Shown piece by piece: positions 7,301 to 17,297 of a DNA stretch of 39,826 nucleotides; positions within the stretch are counted from its first letter, which is position 1; the number at the start of each line of letters is the position of its first letter. This DNA is from Solirubrobacterales bacterium (GTDB lineage: Bacteria; Actinomycetota; Thermoleophilia; Solirubrobacterales; Solirubrobacteraceae): the NCBI GenBank assembly GCA_025963965.1, contig JAOPZS010000126.1:1-39826 (forward strand), in the 5' to 3' direction. The position numbers were made by a program, and so were the translations under genes. A model generated the notes under the pieces. That model was not told the DNA's origin, searched no databases, and was given only the letters and a program-made list of their open reading frames with translations.

Positions 7301-7852
7301 ATGAGCACCACCGCAACACAGCCCGTCGCCACCGGCAACTGGACGATCGACCCGATCCACTCCCACGTCGGCTTCTCGGTCAAGCACATGGTCGTCGCGA
7401 CCTTCCGTGGCTACTTCGCGGAGTACGACGGCGCCCTCACGAGCAGCGAGGACGGCACGCCCGTACTGAAGGGCAGCGTCAAGGCCGACTCGATCGTCGT
7501 CAAGGACGAGAACCTCGCCGCCCACCTCAAGTCGCCGGACTTCTTCGACACGGCGGCCTACCCGGAGATCAGCTTCTCCTCGACGGGCCTGAGCCTGGGC
7601 GAGGACGGCAGCGTCGAGGTCGACGGTGACCTCACGATCAAGGGCAACACGCACCGCGTGACCGCACGCGGCACGCTCAGCGGCCCCCACGCGGACGTCG
7701 CCGGAAACGACAAGATCGGCGTCGACCTCGAGGCCGTCATCGATCGTCGCGAGTTCGGCCTGGAGTGGAACGCGCCGCTGCCGAAGGGCGGCTTCGCACT
7801 CGACAACGACGTCAAGCTCGAGATCACGCTCGAGCTCGTCAAGGAGGCCTAG
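7301..7852 (+). CDS. YceI family protein
   Basis: This 183-residue protein belongs to the YceI family, lipocalin-like beta-barrels that bind polyisoprenoids or other long lipids. The opening WTIDPIHSHVGFSVKHMVVATFRGYF is the family hallmark, and FFDTAAYPEISFSS and LTIKGNTHRV follow in the expected order. There is no signal peptide, so it should be cytoplasmic, unlike E. coli YceI. The ATG at 7301 has AAGGAG at 7288-7293; an upstream in-frame start at 7265 lacks one. It begins 43 bp after the second TetR operator and is followed 5 bp later by a flavin reductase, so the pair is probably one repressible operon, perhaps responding to lipid, quinone or oxidative stress (inference). Confidence 0.93.
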   Translation: MSTTATQPVATGNWTIDPIHSHVGFSVKHMVVATFRGYFAEYDGALTSSEDGTPVLKGSVKADSIVVKDENLAAHLKSPDFFDTAAYPEISFSSTGLSLGEDGSVEVDGDLTIKGNTHRVTARGTLSGPHADVAGNDKIGVDLEAVIDRREFGLEWNAPLPKGGFALDNDVKLEITLELVKEA

Positions 7853-7857
7853 CGATC

Positions 7858-8409
7858 ATGCGGATCCTCGGACTGTCCGGCAGCCTGCGGCGCGAGTCGC
7901 ACAACACGCGCCTGCTGCGCGCCGCCGGCACGCTGCTGCCCGCAGGGGCGGAACTGGCCGTGTTCGACCGGCTCGGGGAGATCCCGCTGTTCAACGAGGA
8001 CGACGAGCACACCCCGCCGGCCGCGGTGATCGCCTTCAAGGAGGCGATCGCCGAGGCCGACGGCCTGCTGATCGCCACACCCGAGTACAACCACTCGATC
8101 CCAGGCGTGCTGAAGAACGCGCTCGACTGGGCCTCGCGGCCGTCGGCCGACACGCCCCTGCGCGGCAAGCCCGCCGCTGTGATCGGAGCCTCGACGAGCC
8201 TGTTCGGGGCCGTCTGGGCGCAGGCCGAGACGCGCAAGGTGCTCGGTGCGACCGGCGCGCGGGTCGTGGACCGCGAGCTGCCCGTGCCGCAGGCCGAGGA
8301 GGCGCTCGGCGCCGATGGCCTGCCCGTCGAGCTCGACGCGCGGGAGGCGCTGTCGGCGACGCTCGACGAGCTCCTCGACCTGGCGACGCCCGCGACGGTG
8401 GCGGCCTGA
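7858..8409 (+). CDS. NAD(P)H-dependent FMN reductase
   Basis: This 183-residue flavodoxin-fold enzyme belongs to the NADPH-dependent FMN reductase family (ChrR/YieF and azoreductase relatives). The FMN phosphate loop GSLRRESHNTRLL is at residues 7-19, and PEYNHSIPGVLKNALDWASR near 78-97 is the diagnostic flavin-binding segment. Members reduce quinones, azo dyes or chromate using NAD(P)H; the physiological substrate is usually unknown, but two-electron quinone reduction is a common guess. It lies 5 bp after yceI and should share its TetR control. Its stop codon overlaps the first hairpin of the structured region before prfA. Confidence 0.92.
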   Translation: MRILGLSGSLRRESHNTRLLRAAGTLLPAGAELAVFDRLGEIPLFNEDDEHTPPAAVIAFKEAIAEADGLLIATPEYNHSIPGVLKNALDWASRPSADTPLRGKPAAVIGASTSLFGAVWAQAETRKVLGATGARVVDRELPVPQAEEALGADGLPVELDAREALSATLDELLDLATPATVAA

Positions 8410-8587
8410 GGAGCCGGTGGGGCTCCTGAAGGCCCGTCGGAAGGGGCGCGTGCGCAACTGCATCCACGGCGAGTGGATGCGACCGCGCATGCGCCCCTTC
8501 ACGCCGTTGCGAGCAGGCGAAGGTCGTGTCTTTCCGATCGAGGCCGCGAGACGGCGACTCGAAGGACACGACCGGAGCGTTACGCTC
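8409..8587 (+). promoter_or_regulatory. Multi-hairpin leader before prfA
   Basis: Four stem-loops fill the gap before prfA. (1) AGGAGCC/GGCTCCT at 8409-8427, a 7-bp stem. (2) A 61-base element at 8440-8500: a 16-bp outer stem with one G-U pair (8440-8455 with 8485-8500), a 4x4 internal loop, an 8-bp inner stem (8460-8467 with 8473-8480) and the 5-base loop GGCGA. (3) A 13-bp stem with one G-U pair, 8522-8534 with 8561-8573. (4) GAGCG-TTA-CGCTC at 8575-8587, ending 8 bases before the ATG. No T-run follows. I do not recognise a known riboswitch. It could end the yceI transcript, control prfA translation, or both. Confidence 0.65.
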
Positions 8588-8595
8588 GGACGAGG

Positions 8596-9641
<1,046 letters not shown>

Positions 9642-9645
<4 letters not shown>

Positions 9646-10565
9646 GCGGCACGCGGGCCCGGACCGGAGCGGACGGGGCAGGGACGGGCGGCGCCGGCCC
9701 CGGCGGGACGCGGCCGGGCGCGACGGGGCCGGGCGGGACTCCCGTCAAGGAGGCGCTTCAGGGCGCTGTCACGGCGATCGCGGCGGCCGGCTGCGAAACC
9801 CCCAGGCTCGACGCCGAAGTGCTGCTGGCGAGCGTTCTCGGAGTCGGTCGCGAGCGGCTCCTGACCGACCCGACGCTGAACGTCCGCGGTCCGGCCGTGC
9901 GTGCCTACCAGAACGCCGTGCGCCGCCGTTCGGTCGAACGCGAGCCGGTCGCCTACATCACCGGCCGCCGTGGCTTCCGTTACATCGAGCTGAAGGTCGA
10001 TCCTCGCGCGCTGGTGCCGCGAGCAGAGACCGAGCTCCTCGTCGAGGCCGGTCTCGCCGCTGCACCCGGAGCGGCCGTGCTCGACATCTGCACGGGGAGC
10101 GGCGCCGTCGCGCTGGCGCTCAAGCAGGAGCGCCCGGACCTCGACGTGTGGGGCAGCGATCTCAGCGAGCCGGCGCTCGCCCTGGCGCGGGAGAACGCCG
10201 CGGCGCTCGGTCTGGAGGTCGGTTGGCTGCACTCCGACCTGCTCGACGAAGTGCCGGACCGCTTCGACGTGGTCCTCGCCAACCCCCCGTACGTGGCCGA
10301 CGGCGAAAGGCCAACGCTCGCGCCTGAGATCCTCCGCCACGAGCCCCCCGGCGCGTTGTTCGCGGGACCGTACGGTCTCTCCGTGATCGCCCCGCTCGCC
10401 GCCGCGCTCGGCGCCCGCAGGCGGGTCGCGACGGTCGCGATCGAGGTCGGCGCGGGCCAGGCGGAGCGGGTCGGAGAGCTGTTGCGCGAGGCCGGCTTCG
10501 GGTCGCTGCGCTTCGAAGCGGACCTTGCGGGTATAAACCGTGTGGTGATCGGGGGAAGGGATTGA
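9642..10565 (+). CDS. prmC: Release factor glutamine methyltransferase
   Basis: This 307-residue SAM-dependent methyltransferase modifies the GGQ glutamine of release factors. The SAM-binding loop is DICTGSGAVALAL (residues 148-160) and the catalytic NPPY is at 214-217, followed by VAD as usual. The N-terminal helical substrate domain starts near residue 35. The first 33 residues are an odd Gly/Thr/Arg/Pro-rich low-complexity run that is not part of the family. The GTG at 9642 was kept because its overlap with the prfA stop implies coupled translation and no later start is obvious. It overlaps the following Sua5 gene by 4 bases. Confidence 0.95.
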
Positions 10566-11194
10566 CCTTGACGCTTGACGAAGACGCCGCGGAGCGGCTG
10601 CGCGACTGCATCACCTCCGGCGGCGTCGCCGTGTTCCCGAGCGACACCGTCTACGGGCTGTGCTGCGACCCCGACGACGAGCAGGCGACGCGGCGGCTGT
10701 ACGCGCTGAAGGGCCGGCCCCCGGCGCGCGCATGCGCCGTGATGTTCTTCTCGCGCGAGGACGCGCTGGCGCGCCTGGACGATCTGCACGAAAGCGAGCG
10801 CGATGCGCTTCACGCGCTGCTGCCCGGCCCGGTGACGGTGCTGCTGGCCAACCGCAGCCGCCGCTTCGCCTGCGCGTGCCGCGTCGACCCCGGAACCCTC
10901 GGCCTGCGAGTGCCCGAGCTGAGAGGGGCGCTGGCGCCGCTGCAGGCCGTCGGCGTCCCCGTCCTGCAGTCCAGCGCCAACCTCTCCGGCGAGCCGGACG
11001 CTCGCACGCTCGAGGAGATCCCGGCGAAGCTGCGTGAAGGCGCCGACCTCGTGATCGACGGCGGCGAGCTTCCCGGCACGCCGTCGACCGTGATCGACCT
11101 GCGCGACCTCGACGCCGAGCGGCGCTGGTACGTACTGCGCGACGGAGCGCTCCCGCGCGAGGACGTCGAGCAGGCGCTCGCGGCGCTGGCCTGA
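10562..11194 (+). CDS. Threonylcarbamoyl-AMP synthase (Sua5/YrdC/YwlC family)
   Basis: This 210-residue enzyme makes threonylcarbamoyl-AMP from threonine, bicarbonate and ATP, the first step of t6A formation at position 37 of ANN-decoding tRNAs. Family motifs include AVFPSDTVYGL (residues 24-34), ALKGRP near 48-53 and SSANLSG near 138-144. Its length suits the short YrdC/YwlC type without the extra Sua5 domain. The start is a TTG at 10562 overlapping the prmC stop; another TTG at 10568 is possible. The prfA-prmC-sua5 order is widely conserved and groups translation-fidelity functions. A hairpin follows the stop. Confidence 0.93.
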   Translation: MTLTLDEDAAERLRDCITSGGVAVFPSDTVYGLCCDPDDEQATRRLYALKGRPPARACAVMFFSREDALARLDDLHESERDALHALLPGPVTVLLANRSRRFACACRVDPGTLGLRVPELRGALAPLQAVGVPVLQSSANLSGEPDARTLEEIPAKLREGADLVIDGGELPGTPSTVIDLRDLDAERRWYVLRDGALPREDVEQALAALA

Positions 11195-11201
11195 GCAACG
11201 C

Positions 11202-11230
11202 GGCGCCCGTCGCCACCTCGGTCGGGCGCC
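11202..11230 (+). terminator. Hairpin after the prfA-prmC-sua5 operon
   Basis: GGCGCCCG (11202-11209) and CGGGCGCC (11223-11230) form a perfect 8-bp stem around a 13-base loop, just after the Sua5 stop. There is no T-run. It separates this operon from the glyA riboswitch. A weak -10-like TAGCCT at 11236-11241 may start the glyA transcript. Confidence 0.5.
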
Positions 11231-11250
11231 CATGCTAGCCTCGGGGTAGC

Positions 11251-11322
11251 TGCCGCAACTGGCGCGGAAGGTGGAATCGACCACCGGGAAGCGGACAGCG
11301 AGCACGCCGCGCGCCTGGGCAC
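11251..11322 (+). promoter_or_regulatory. ZTP riboswitch (pfl motif) upstream of glyA
   Basis: The sequence carries the conserved core of the ZMP/ZTP-sensing pfl RNA in order: AACTGGCG (11257-11264), a GGTGG/CCACC hairpin (11270-11274 with 11281-11285), the ACCGGGAAGC that follows it (11283-11292), and the distal CGCCTGGGCA (11312-11321). ZTP and its monophosphate ZMP accumulate when 10-formyl-tetrahydrofolate runs short; in known examples the ligand turns on folate and purine genes, and glyA is a classic target. The glyA ribosome-binding site AAGGAG (11344-11349) lies 22 bases after the motif, and no T-run is seen, which favours control of translation. The match was made by eye. Confidence 0.88.
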
Positions 11323-11355
11323 CAGAATCGTTCATCCAGCGTCAAGGAGAGCGCC

Positions 11356-12654
<1,299 letters not shown>

Positions 12655-12723
12655 GCGCCGGCCCGCAAGTCGGCGGACGGGCGACGCTCCCGACCCCCTT
12701 GCCTGCGATGCTGTGGCGAGCCG

Positions 12724-14076
12724 ATGGCTCATCCCTCCGAGCTCGAAGCGCTATACGCCTTCCTCGCGGCGCTGGCAGTCACCGCGGCGCTTACGCCTTT
12801 GACGATGCGGCTCGCGCGAGCGGTCGGCGCGGTCGACCGTCCCCGCGCGCGCGGCCTCTCCGAGCGTGACACGCCGCTGCTCGGCGGCCTGGCGATCTTC
12901 GCCGGGGCGCTCGTCGCCGGACTGATCTGGCTGCCCGCGGGCTACGGCGGCTCACCGGATCTGTGGCACGGCGTCCTGCTCGGTGCCGGCGTGATCGCGA
13001 TCGTCGGCGCGCTCGACGACCGCTTCGACCTGCATCCGCTCGCGAAGCTCATGGGGCAGGTCGTCGCCGCTGTGATCGTCGTGCACTACGGCGTGGCCGT
13101 GAAGGCGATCACGCTGCCGTTCGTCGGCAAACTGCAGTTCCCGAACGCAGGCGTCACGAACGCCGGGCCGATCCTCACCGTCATCGGCCTCGTCTTCATG
13201 ATGAACGTCGTCAACTTCTCCGACGGCGTCGACGGCCTAGCTGCGGGCGTCTGCGCGATCATCGCCGGGGCGATGGCCGTGATCGCCTATGACCTCGGCC
13301 GCCAGCAGCCGGGGGTGCTCGCGGCGATCGCCGCCGGGGCGGCGATCGGCTTCCTGCTGTTCAACTTCCCGCCCGCCTCGAGCTTCATGGGCGACTGCGG
13401 AGCGAACCTGCTGGGTCTGCTGATGGGCGTGATCACGGTCGAGGCGGCTGTCAAGACGACCGCCGTCGTGTCGTTCGTGCTTCCCCTGATCCTGCTCGCC
13501 GTGCCGTTCCTCGACACGACTTTCGTGATGCTCAAGCGGCTCAAGTACAAGCAGCCCGTGTACCGCCCCGACAGCGAGCACTTCCATCACCGCATGGCTC
13601 GCATCGGCTTCTCGAGCAGGCGCACGATCGCCTACCTGTACGCGTGGTCGCTGATGCTCGCCGGCCTGGCGCTGGCGCTGCGCTTTGTCCCGTACAGCAA
13701 CCACCACGGTCATCTCTACACGGGCTGGGTGATCGTGATGGTCGCGCTCGGCGTGATCGTCGTGGCGGCGAGCGTGTACCTCGTCTACGTGCTCGAGATC
13801 CTCAAGTTCCGCCGCCTCGACACGATGCGGCTGCGGCGGCTGCGCCCAGAAGCCTCACCAGCGGAGATCGCGGCTGACGTGGCCAAGGATTTCGAGACCG
13901 GCGAATTCAACGCGGTCGCGCAGCAGGGGCGTCCCGACCCGGGGGGGCAGCGTCCCTCCCCGCGGCTTGGCGGGGCTGAGCAGGGGGTTGGCGAGGGGCA
14001 GATGAATGAGGACGGCGTAGGCGCACAGCAGGAGCGCAGCGCCACGCAGGCGCCGATTGCCGCAGACGGCCGCTAG
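12724..14076 (+). CDS. WecA/TagO/MraY-family phosphoglycosyltransferase
   Basis: This polytopic membrane enzyme transfers a sugar-1-phosphate, probably GlcNAc-1-phosphate, from UDP-sugar to undecaprenyl phosphate, the first step of many lipid-linked envelope glycans. About 11 hydrophobic helices are visible. Active-site motifs are ALDDRFDLHP near residue 97, NFSDGVDGLAAG near 161, FMGDCGANLLG near 221 and the HFHHRM loop near 280. HHRM and the lack of a MurNAc-pentapeptide motif favour WecA/TagO over MraY. The 450-residue reading is long: the last 50 or so residues are low-complexity and lie antisense to the converging gene, overlapping it by 222 bp (13855-14076), so the true functional end is probably near residue 400. 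Confidence 0.93.
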   Translation: MAHPSELEALYAFLAALAVTAALTPLTMRLARAVGAVDRPRARGLSERDTPLLGGLAIFAGALVAGLIWLPAGYGGSPDLWHGVLLGAGVIAIVGALDDRFDLHPLAKLMGQVVAAVIVVHYGVAVKAITLPFVGKLQFPNAGVTNAGPILTVIGLVFMMNVVNFSDGVDGLAAGVCAIIAGAMAVIAYDLGRQQPGVLAAIAAGAAIGFLLFNFPPASSFMGDCGANLLGLLMGVITVEAAVKTTAVVSFVLPLILLAVPFLDTTFVMLKRLKYKQPVYRPDSEHFHHRMARIGFSSRRTIAYLYAWSLMLAGLALALRFVPYSNHHGHLYTGWVIVMVALGVIVVAASVYLVYVLEILKFRRLDTMRLRRLRPEASPAEIAADVAKDFETGEFNAVAQQGRPDPGGQRPSPRLGGAEQGVGEGQMNEDGVGAQQERSATQAPIAADGR

Positions 14077-15336
14077 CGGCAGCGGCCAGATCGCGTACCA
14101 CGGCAGCAGCCACGCAGTCGAGACGAGCAGCGCGAGCGTCGCCCAGCCGGCCGCCGCGCGCCAGTCGGCGCCCCGGGCTGTCCGCCAGAGCGCATAGGCG
14201 AGGGCCAGCAGGAAGCCGGCCGCCCACGCCTGCCGCCACCACCCCGGGGTTCCGCTCAACCCGACCAGCCGTGCGGTCTCGGCGGGAACGCTGTGCGTGG
14301 AGACGAGCTGCTGCTGCTCTCCGATCGCCGTCAGGAAGCCGAGCGCGTGCGGGCCGAAGCCGATCACGCCGACGGCGGCCACGGCGAGCAGCCCGGCCGC
14401 GGCGGCGAGCGTCACCTCCAGGCGCCGCCGCCAGCGCGGCTCGCCGAGCACGAGGAACGGAAGCAGCAGCCCGGCGGTCAGCTTCACGCCGACGCCGGCG
14501 GCTAGCGCCAGCGCCGCGCCGCGGGGTCGCCCCCCGGCGCTGAGCGTGAGCCCGACAGACAGAGCGAGGATCAGCAGCGTGTCGTTGTGGGCGCCGCCGA
14601 CAGCCAGCACCAGCAGCACCGGGTTCAGCCCGACGAAGACCGTCGCGAACGCCGCCGAGCGGCCGAGCCTCGAAGCCGTGCGCGCCGTCAGCCAGACGGC
14701 GCCGAGGCTGCACAGCGCCGTCAGGACTTTCAGCGTCCACAGCGCGCCGGCAAGCCCGAGCGGCGCCGTCGCGTAGCTCGCGAGCGTGAAAAGAGGCCCG
14801 TACGGGGAGTGCTGAAACGGCCAGCCGATGAAGCCGAAGACAGGGTCGGTGGCGGCTTCCGCCGGGAAGTGCGTGTACGGGTCGAGACCGTGCAGAGCCC
14901 CCATACGGGCGAACGCGATGTAGCCGAACACGTCCTGGGAGATCAGGGGCGGGCCGAGCGCGAGAATCACGTGAGCAGCGAGCACGGCGGCCGCGATCCA
15001 GCGCAGTGGCAGCGAGCGGGCGCTCGCGAGCGCCAGCAGGTAGGCGCCGCAGACGATCAGCATCAGCGTCTGGAAGTCGCCGCTGCCGAGGTGCGAGCCC
15101 GCGCCCCTGAGCGGACCCGCGAGCCAGTCCGGCCAGCCGCCGCTCTCGGCCGGCACGTAGCGCGACGGAGCCTGCGCGGCGTCGAACGCGAGCACGATCA
15201 GGGCTGCGAGCAAGGCCAGCAGCGCGGCGCTGCCGGCGAGCCGAGCCGCGCCGCGCAGCCGGTCGGAGTTCCGTGCCGCGGCGGCACGCGGGCCGCCGGG
15301 CGCGGGGAGGAGCGTCGCTGGCCTGGCCGCCTGCAT
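13855..15336 (-). CDS. Polyprenyl-phosphate-mannose-dependent GT-C-type glycosyltransferase (MptB/GT87-like)
   Basis: This 493-residue membrane protein has ten or more hydrophobic helices and resembles polyprenol-phosphomannose-dependent mannosyltransferases of Actinobacteria. The first external loop, SQDVFGYIAFARMGALHGLDPY, matches the acidic loop that serves as catalytic site in GT-C enzymes, and SPYGPLF follows as usual. It should add sugars on the outer membrane face. I chose the ATG at 15336; another ATG at 15375 adds 13 residues and is equally possible. The last 30 or so residues after NPLLSPAKPRGG are low-complexity and antisense to the wecA-like gene. Sugar and acceptor cannot be read from the sequence. 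Confidence 0.82.
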   Translation of the reverse strand: MQAARPATLLPAPGGPRAAAARNSDRLRGAARLAGSAALLALLAALIVLAFDAAQAPSRYVPAESGGWPDWLAGPLRGAGSHLGSGDFQTLMLIVCGAYLLALASARSLPLRWIAAAVLAAHVILALGPPLISQDVFGYIAFARMGALHGLDPYTHFPAEAATDPVFGFIGWPFQHSPYGPLFTLASYATAPLGLAGALWTLKVLTALCSLGAVWLTARTASRLGRSAAFATVFVGLNPVLLVLAVGGAHNDTLLILALSVGLTLSAGGRPRGAALALAAGVGVKLTAGLLLPFLVLGEPRWRRRLEVTLAAAAGLLAVAAVGVIGFGPHALGFLTAIGEQQQLVSTHSVPAETARLVGLSGTPGWWRQAWAAGFLLALAYALWRTARGADWRAAAGWATLALLVSTAWLLPWYAIWPLPLAAVCGNRRLRGAALLLCAYAVLIHLPLANPLLSPAKPRGGTLPPRVGTPLLRDRVEFAGLEILGHVSRDLRW

Positions 15337-15387
15337 GAACCCATTCTCACTGCTCGCCGCCCGCCGGGTGTCCATCCGCCCATGTAC

Positions 15388-15401
15388 GCTGTCGAGACAG
15401 C
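15388..15401. promoter_or_regulatory. Palindrome between two divergent glycosyltransferase genes
   Basis: GCTGTC (15388-15393) and GACAGC (15396-15401) are inverted around GA in the 140-bp region shared by the two divergent genes. It could be an operator for one or both. A -10-like TAATTC lies at 15469-15474, only 5 bp before the ATG at 15480 of the plus-strand gene. Confidence 0.3.
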
Positions 15402-15476
15402 CGCGCCGCCGGGGACGCCCGGACGAAGGCGCGCCCATGCGTGCTGTAACCCCCGTGGGTCGGCGGGCTAATTCCA

Positions 15477-17297
15477 GTGATGCGACGCCCAAGACGCAAA
15501 CGCCTCCTGCGCGCGGCTCCCGATGTGGACCGGCCGCGTCGCGTCCTGATCCTCTCGGCCGACGTCGGCGAGGGACATGCCGCTGCCGCGCGCGCCCTGG
15601 CCGGCCAGGTAGAGGCGTCCACCCAGCCGGCCGAGGTGACGGTGATCGACGGCCTCGCCGCGATGGGGCGCGTGCTGCGTCCGATCGTCGAGGACGGGTA
15701 TCGCGTGCAGCTGCGCCTGTTCCCGTGGACCTACACGGTCGTGTACTGGATGCTCGAGCACGTCGTGCCGTTCCGGCTCCTCGCGCGGAGGCTGCTCTGC
15801 GCGTTCGGCTCCAGGCCGCTGGCGCGGACGATCGCCGAATACGACCCCGACGTGGTCGTCTCGACCTACCCGGCCGTGACGGTCGTGCTCGCCCGGTTGC
15901 GCCGCCGCGGCGAGATCGAGGCGACGACCGTGGCGACGATCACAGATCTCACTGGCCTGTTCTTCTGGGCACAGCCGGGCATCGACATGCATCTCGTCAT
16001 GTACGGCGAGTCGATGCGCTCGGTCGAGCGGATCGCGGGCGAGGGCAGCGTGCGGCTCGTGCGCCCGCTGATCTCGGCGGAGTTCCTAGAGCCGCGCTGC
16101 GCCACCGAGGCTCGGCGCGGGCTGGGGCTGCCGGAGGACGGGCGCATGGTCGTCGTCTCGGGTGGCGGCTGGGGCGTCGGCGACATCGCCGGCGCGGTCG
16201 GCGAGTTCGTGCGAACACCCGAGGTGACGAGCATCGTCTGCCTGGCCGGCCACAACGACCAGCTCCATGAGAAGCTCGGAGCGGCGTTCGCCGAGGAGCC
16301 GCGCGTGCACGTGTACGGGTTCACCGACAAGATGCCCGAGCTCCTGGCGGCGGCCGACGTGCTCGTGCACTCCACCGGCGGCGTCACCTGCCTGGAGGCG
16401 CGCGCGGCCGGCACGCCCGTCGTCTCCTACGGGCTGCCGGTCGGGCACGCCCGTCTGAACACGCGGGCGATGGCCGCGCTGGACCTGCTGCTGCTGGCGA
16501 ACGACACCGATGAGCTGCGCCAGCACGTCGTCGCGAGCTTCGCCTCCGAGTCAGACCTCGCTGCCGGGAGCGATGCGCCGGCCCCGGATCCCGCCGCTGT
16601 CGAGGTCGTGCTCTCGGCGCCGCGGCGCGTGCGTCCGATTCCGCGCTGGCGGCTGCGGCTCGTCGCGCTCGGCACGCAGTTCGCCGCGATGATCGTGCTG
16701 GGCTCGTGGATGATGTCGACCGACGAGGTGACGAGCCTCGCCGCGAAGGTGCTGCGCGTGCACCCGCTGTCGCACGTGAACACCCAGCGGCGCGCCGTCG
16801 CCGTGATCGTGAAGGCCCCGTCAGGCGAGATCTCGGTGCTGGCCCGCCGGCTGGCAGAACGGAAGATCCACGTGTCCTTCGCCGACGACGCGGGCGTTCC
16901 GACGCCGCAGCGGATCACCGAGCTGCACAGCCTGGGCGACCAGCTGCTGCCCGAAGTACCGAAGTCCTCGCCGTTGCGCTGGCCGGGGACGCGCAGCGCG
17001 CTTCACCGACAGGCAAGGGCGCTTGGCCTGCACCACCGCTTCTACTACGTCCAGCCCTCGAGCGGGCTGTCAGTCGGCCAGCTCGTCCTCGCGCGGACCG
17101 ACGGCGCGACGCCGGTGGTCGGGGCGATGCGGATCAGCGCGACCCGCGGGCTGCCTCAGCGGCCGATCCGCGCCGGCGACGTGTTGGTCGTCGAAGGCGA
17201 CGCCTCGGCCGCGTCGGTTGCGGGACTCGAACGGATCGTGTCGCGGCTCTCCTCCGCGGGGTTGGCGACCGAGACGCTCGAATCGCTCGTGCGCTGA
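15477..17297 (+). CDS. MGDG-synthase-like (GT28) glycosyltransferase fused to a NodB-like domain
   Basis: This 606-residue protein has two parts. Residues 20-360 match the diacylglycerol glycosyltransferase/MurG (GT28) fold: [17 protein letters not shown] (25-41) is the MGDG-synthase N-terminal motif, and [22 protein letters not shown] (281-302) with [11 protein letters not shown] is the nucleotide-sugar site. A single membrane helix follows at 395-412. Residues 438-606 look like a polysaccharide deacetylase fold, but the metal-binding TFDDGP and HxxxH motifs are gone (VIVKAPSG at 443-450 replaces the first), so it should be catalytically dead. The protein probably glycosylates a membrane lipid. 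Starts at GTG 15477 or ATG 15480. Its 3' end overlaps the converging transporter gene by 142 bp. Confidence 0.82.
   Translation: MMRRPRRKRLLRAAPDVDRPRRVLILSADVGEGHAAAARALAGQVEASTQPAEVTVIDGLAAMGRVLRPIVEDGYRVQLRLFPWTYTVVYWMLEHVVPFRLLARRLLCAFGSRPLARTIAEYDPDVVVSTYPAVTVVLARLRRRGEIEATTVATITDLTGLFFWAQPGIDMHLVMYGESMRSVERIAGEGSVRLVRPLISAEFLEPRCATEARRGLGLPEDGRMVVVSGGGWGVGDIAGAVGEFVRTPEVTSIVCLAGHNDQLHEKLGAAFAEEPRVHVYGFTDKMPELLAAADVLVHSTGGVTCLEARAAGTPVVSYGLPVGHARLNTRAMAALDLLLLANDTDELRQHVVASFASESDLAAGSDAPAPDPAAVEVVLSAPRRVRPIPRWRLRLVALGTQFAAMIVLGSWMMSTDEVTSLAAKVLRVHPLSHVNTQRRAVAVIVKAPSGEISVLARRLAERKIHVSFADDAGVPTPQRITELHSLGDQLLPEVPKSSPLRWPGTRSALHRQARALGLHHRFYYVQPSSGLSVGQLVLARTDGATPVVGAMRISATRGLPQRPIRAGDVLVVEGDASAASVAGLERIVSRLSSAGLATETLESLVR

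Noticed and set aside
8473-8595. Upstream in-frame ATG as the prfA start
   Set aside because: It adds 41 uncharacteristic residues encoded by the leader hairpins; the family N-terminus begins at 8596.
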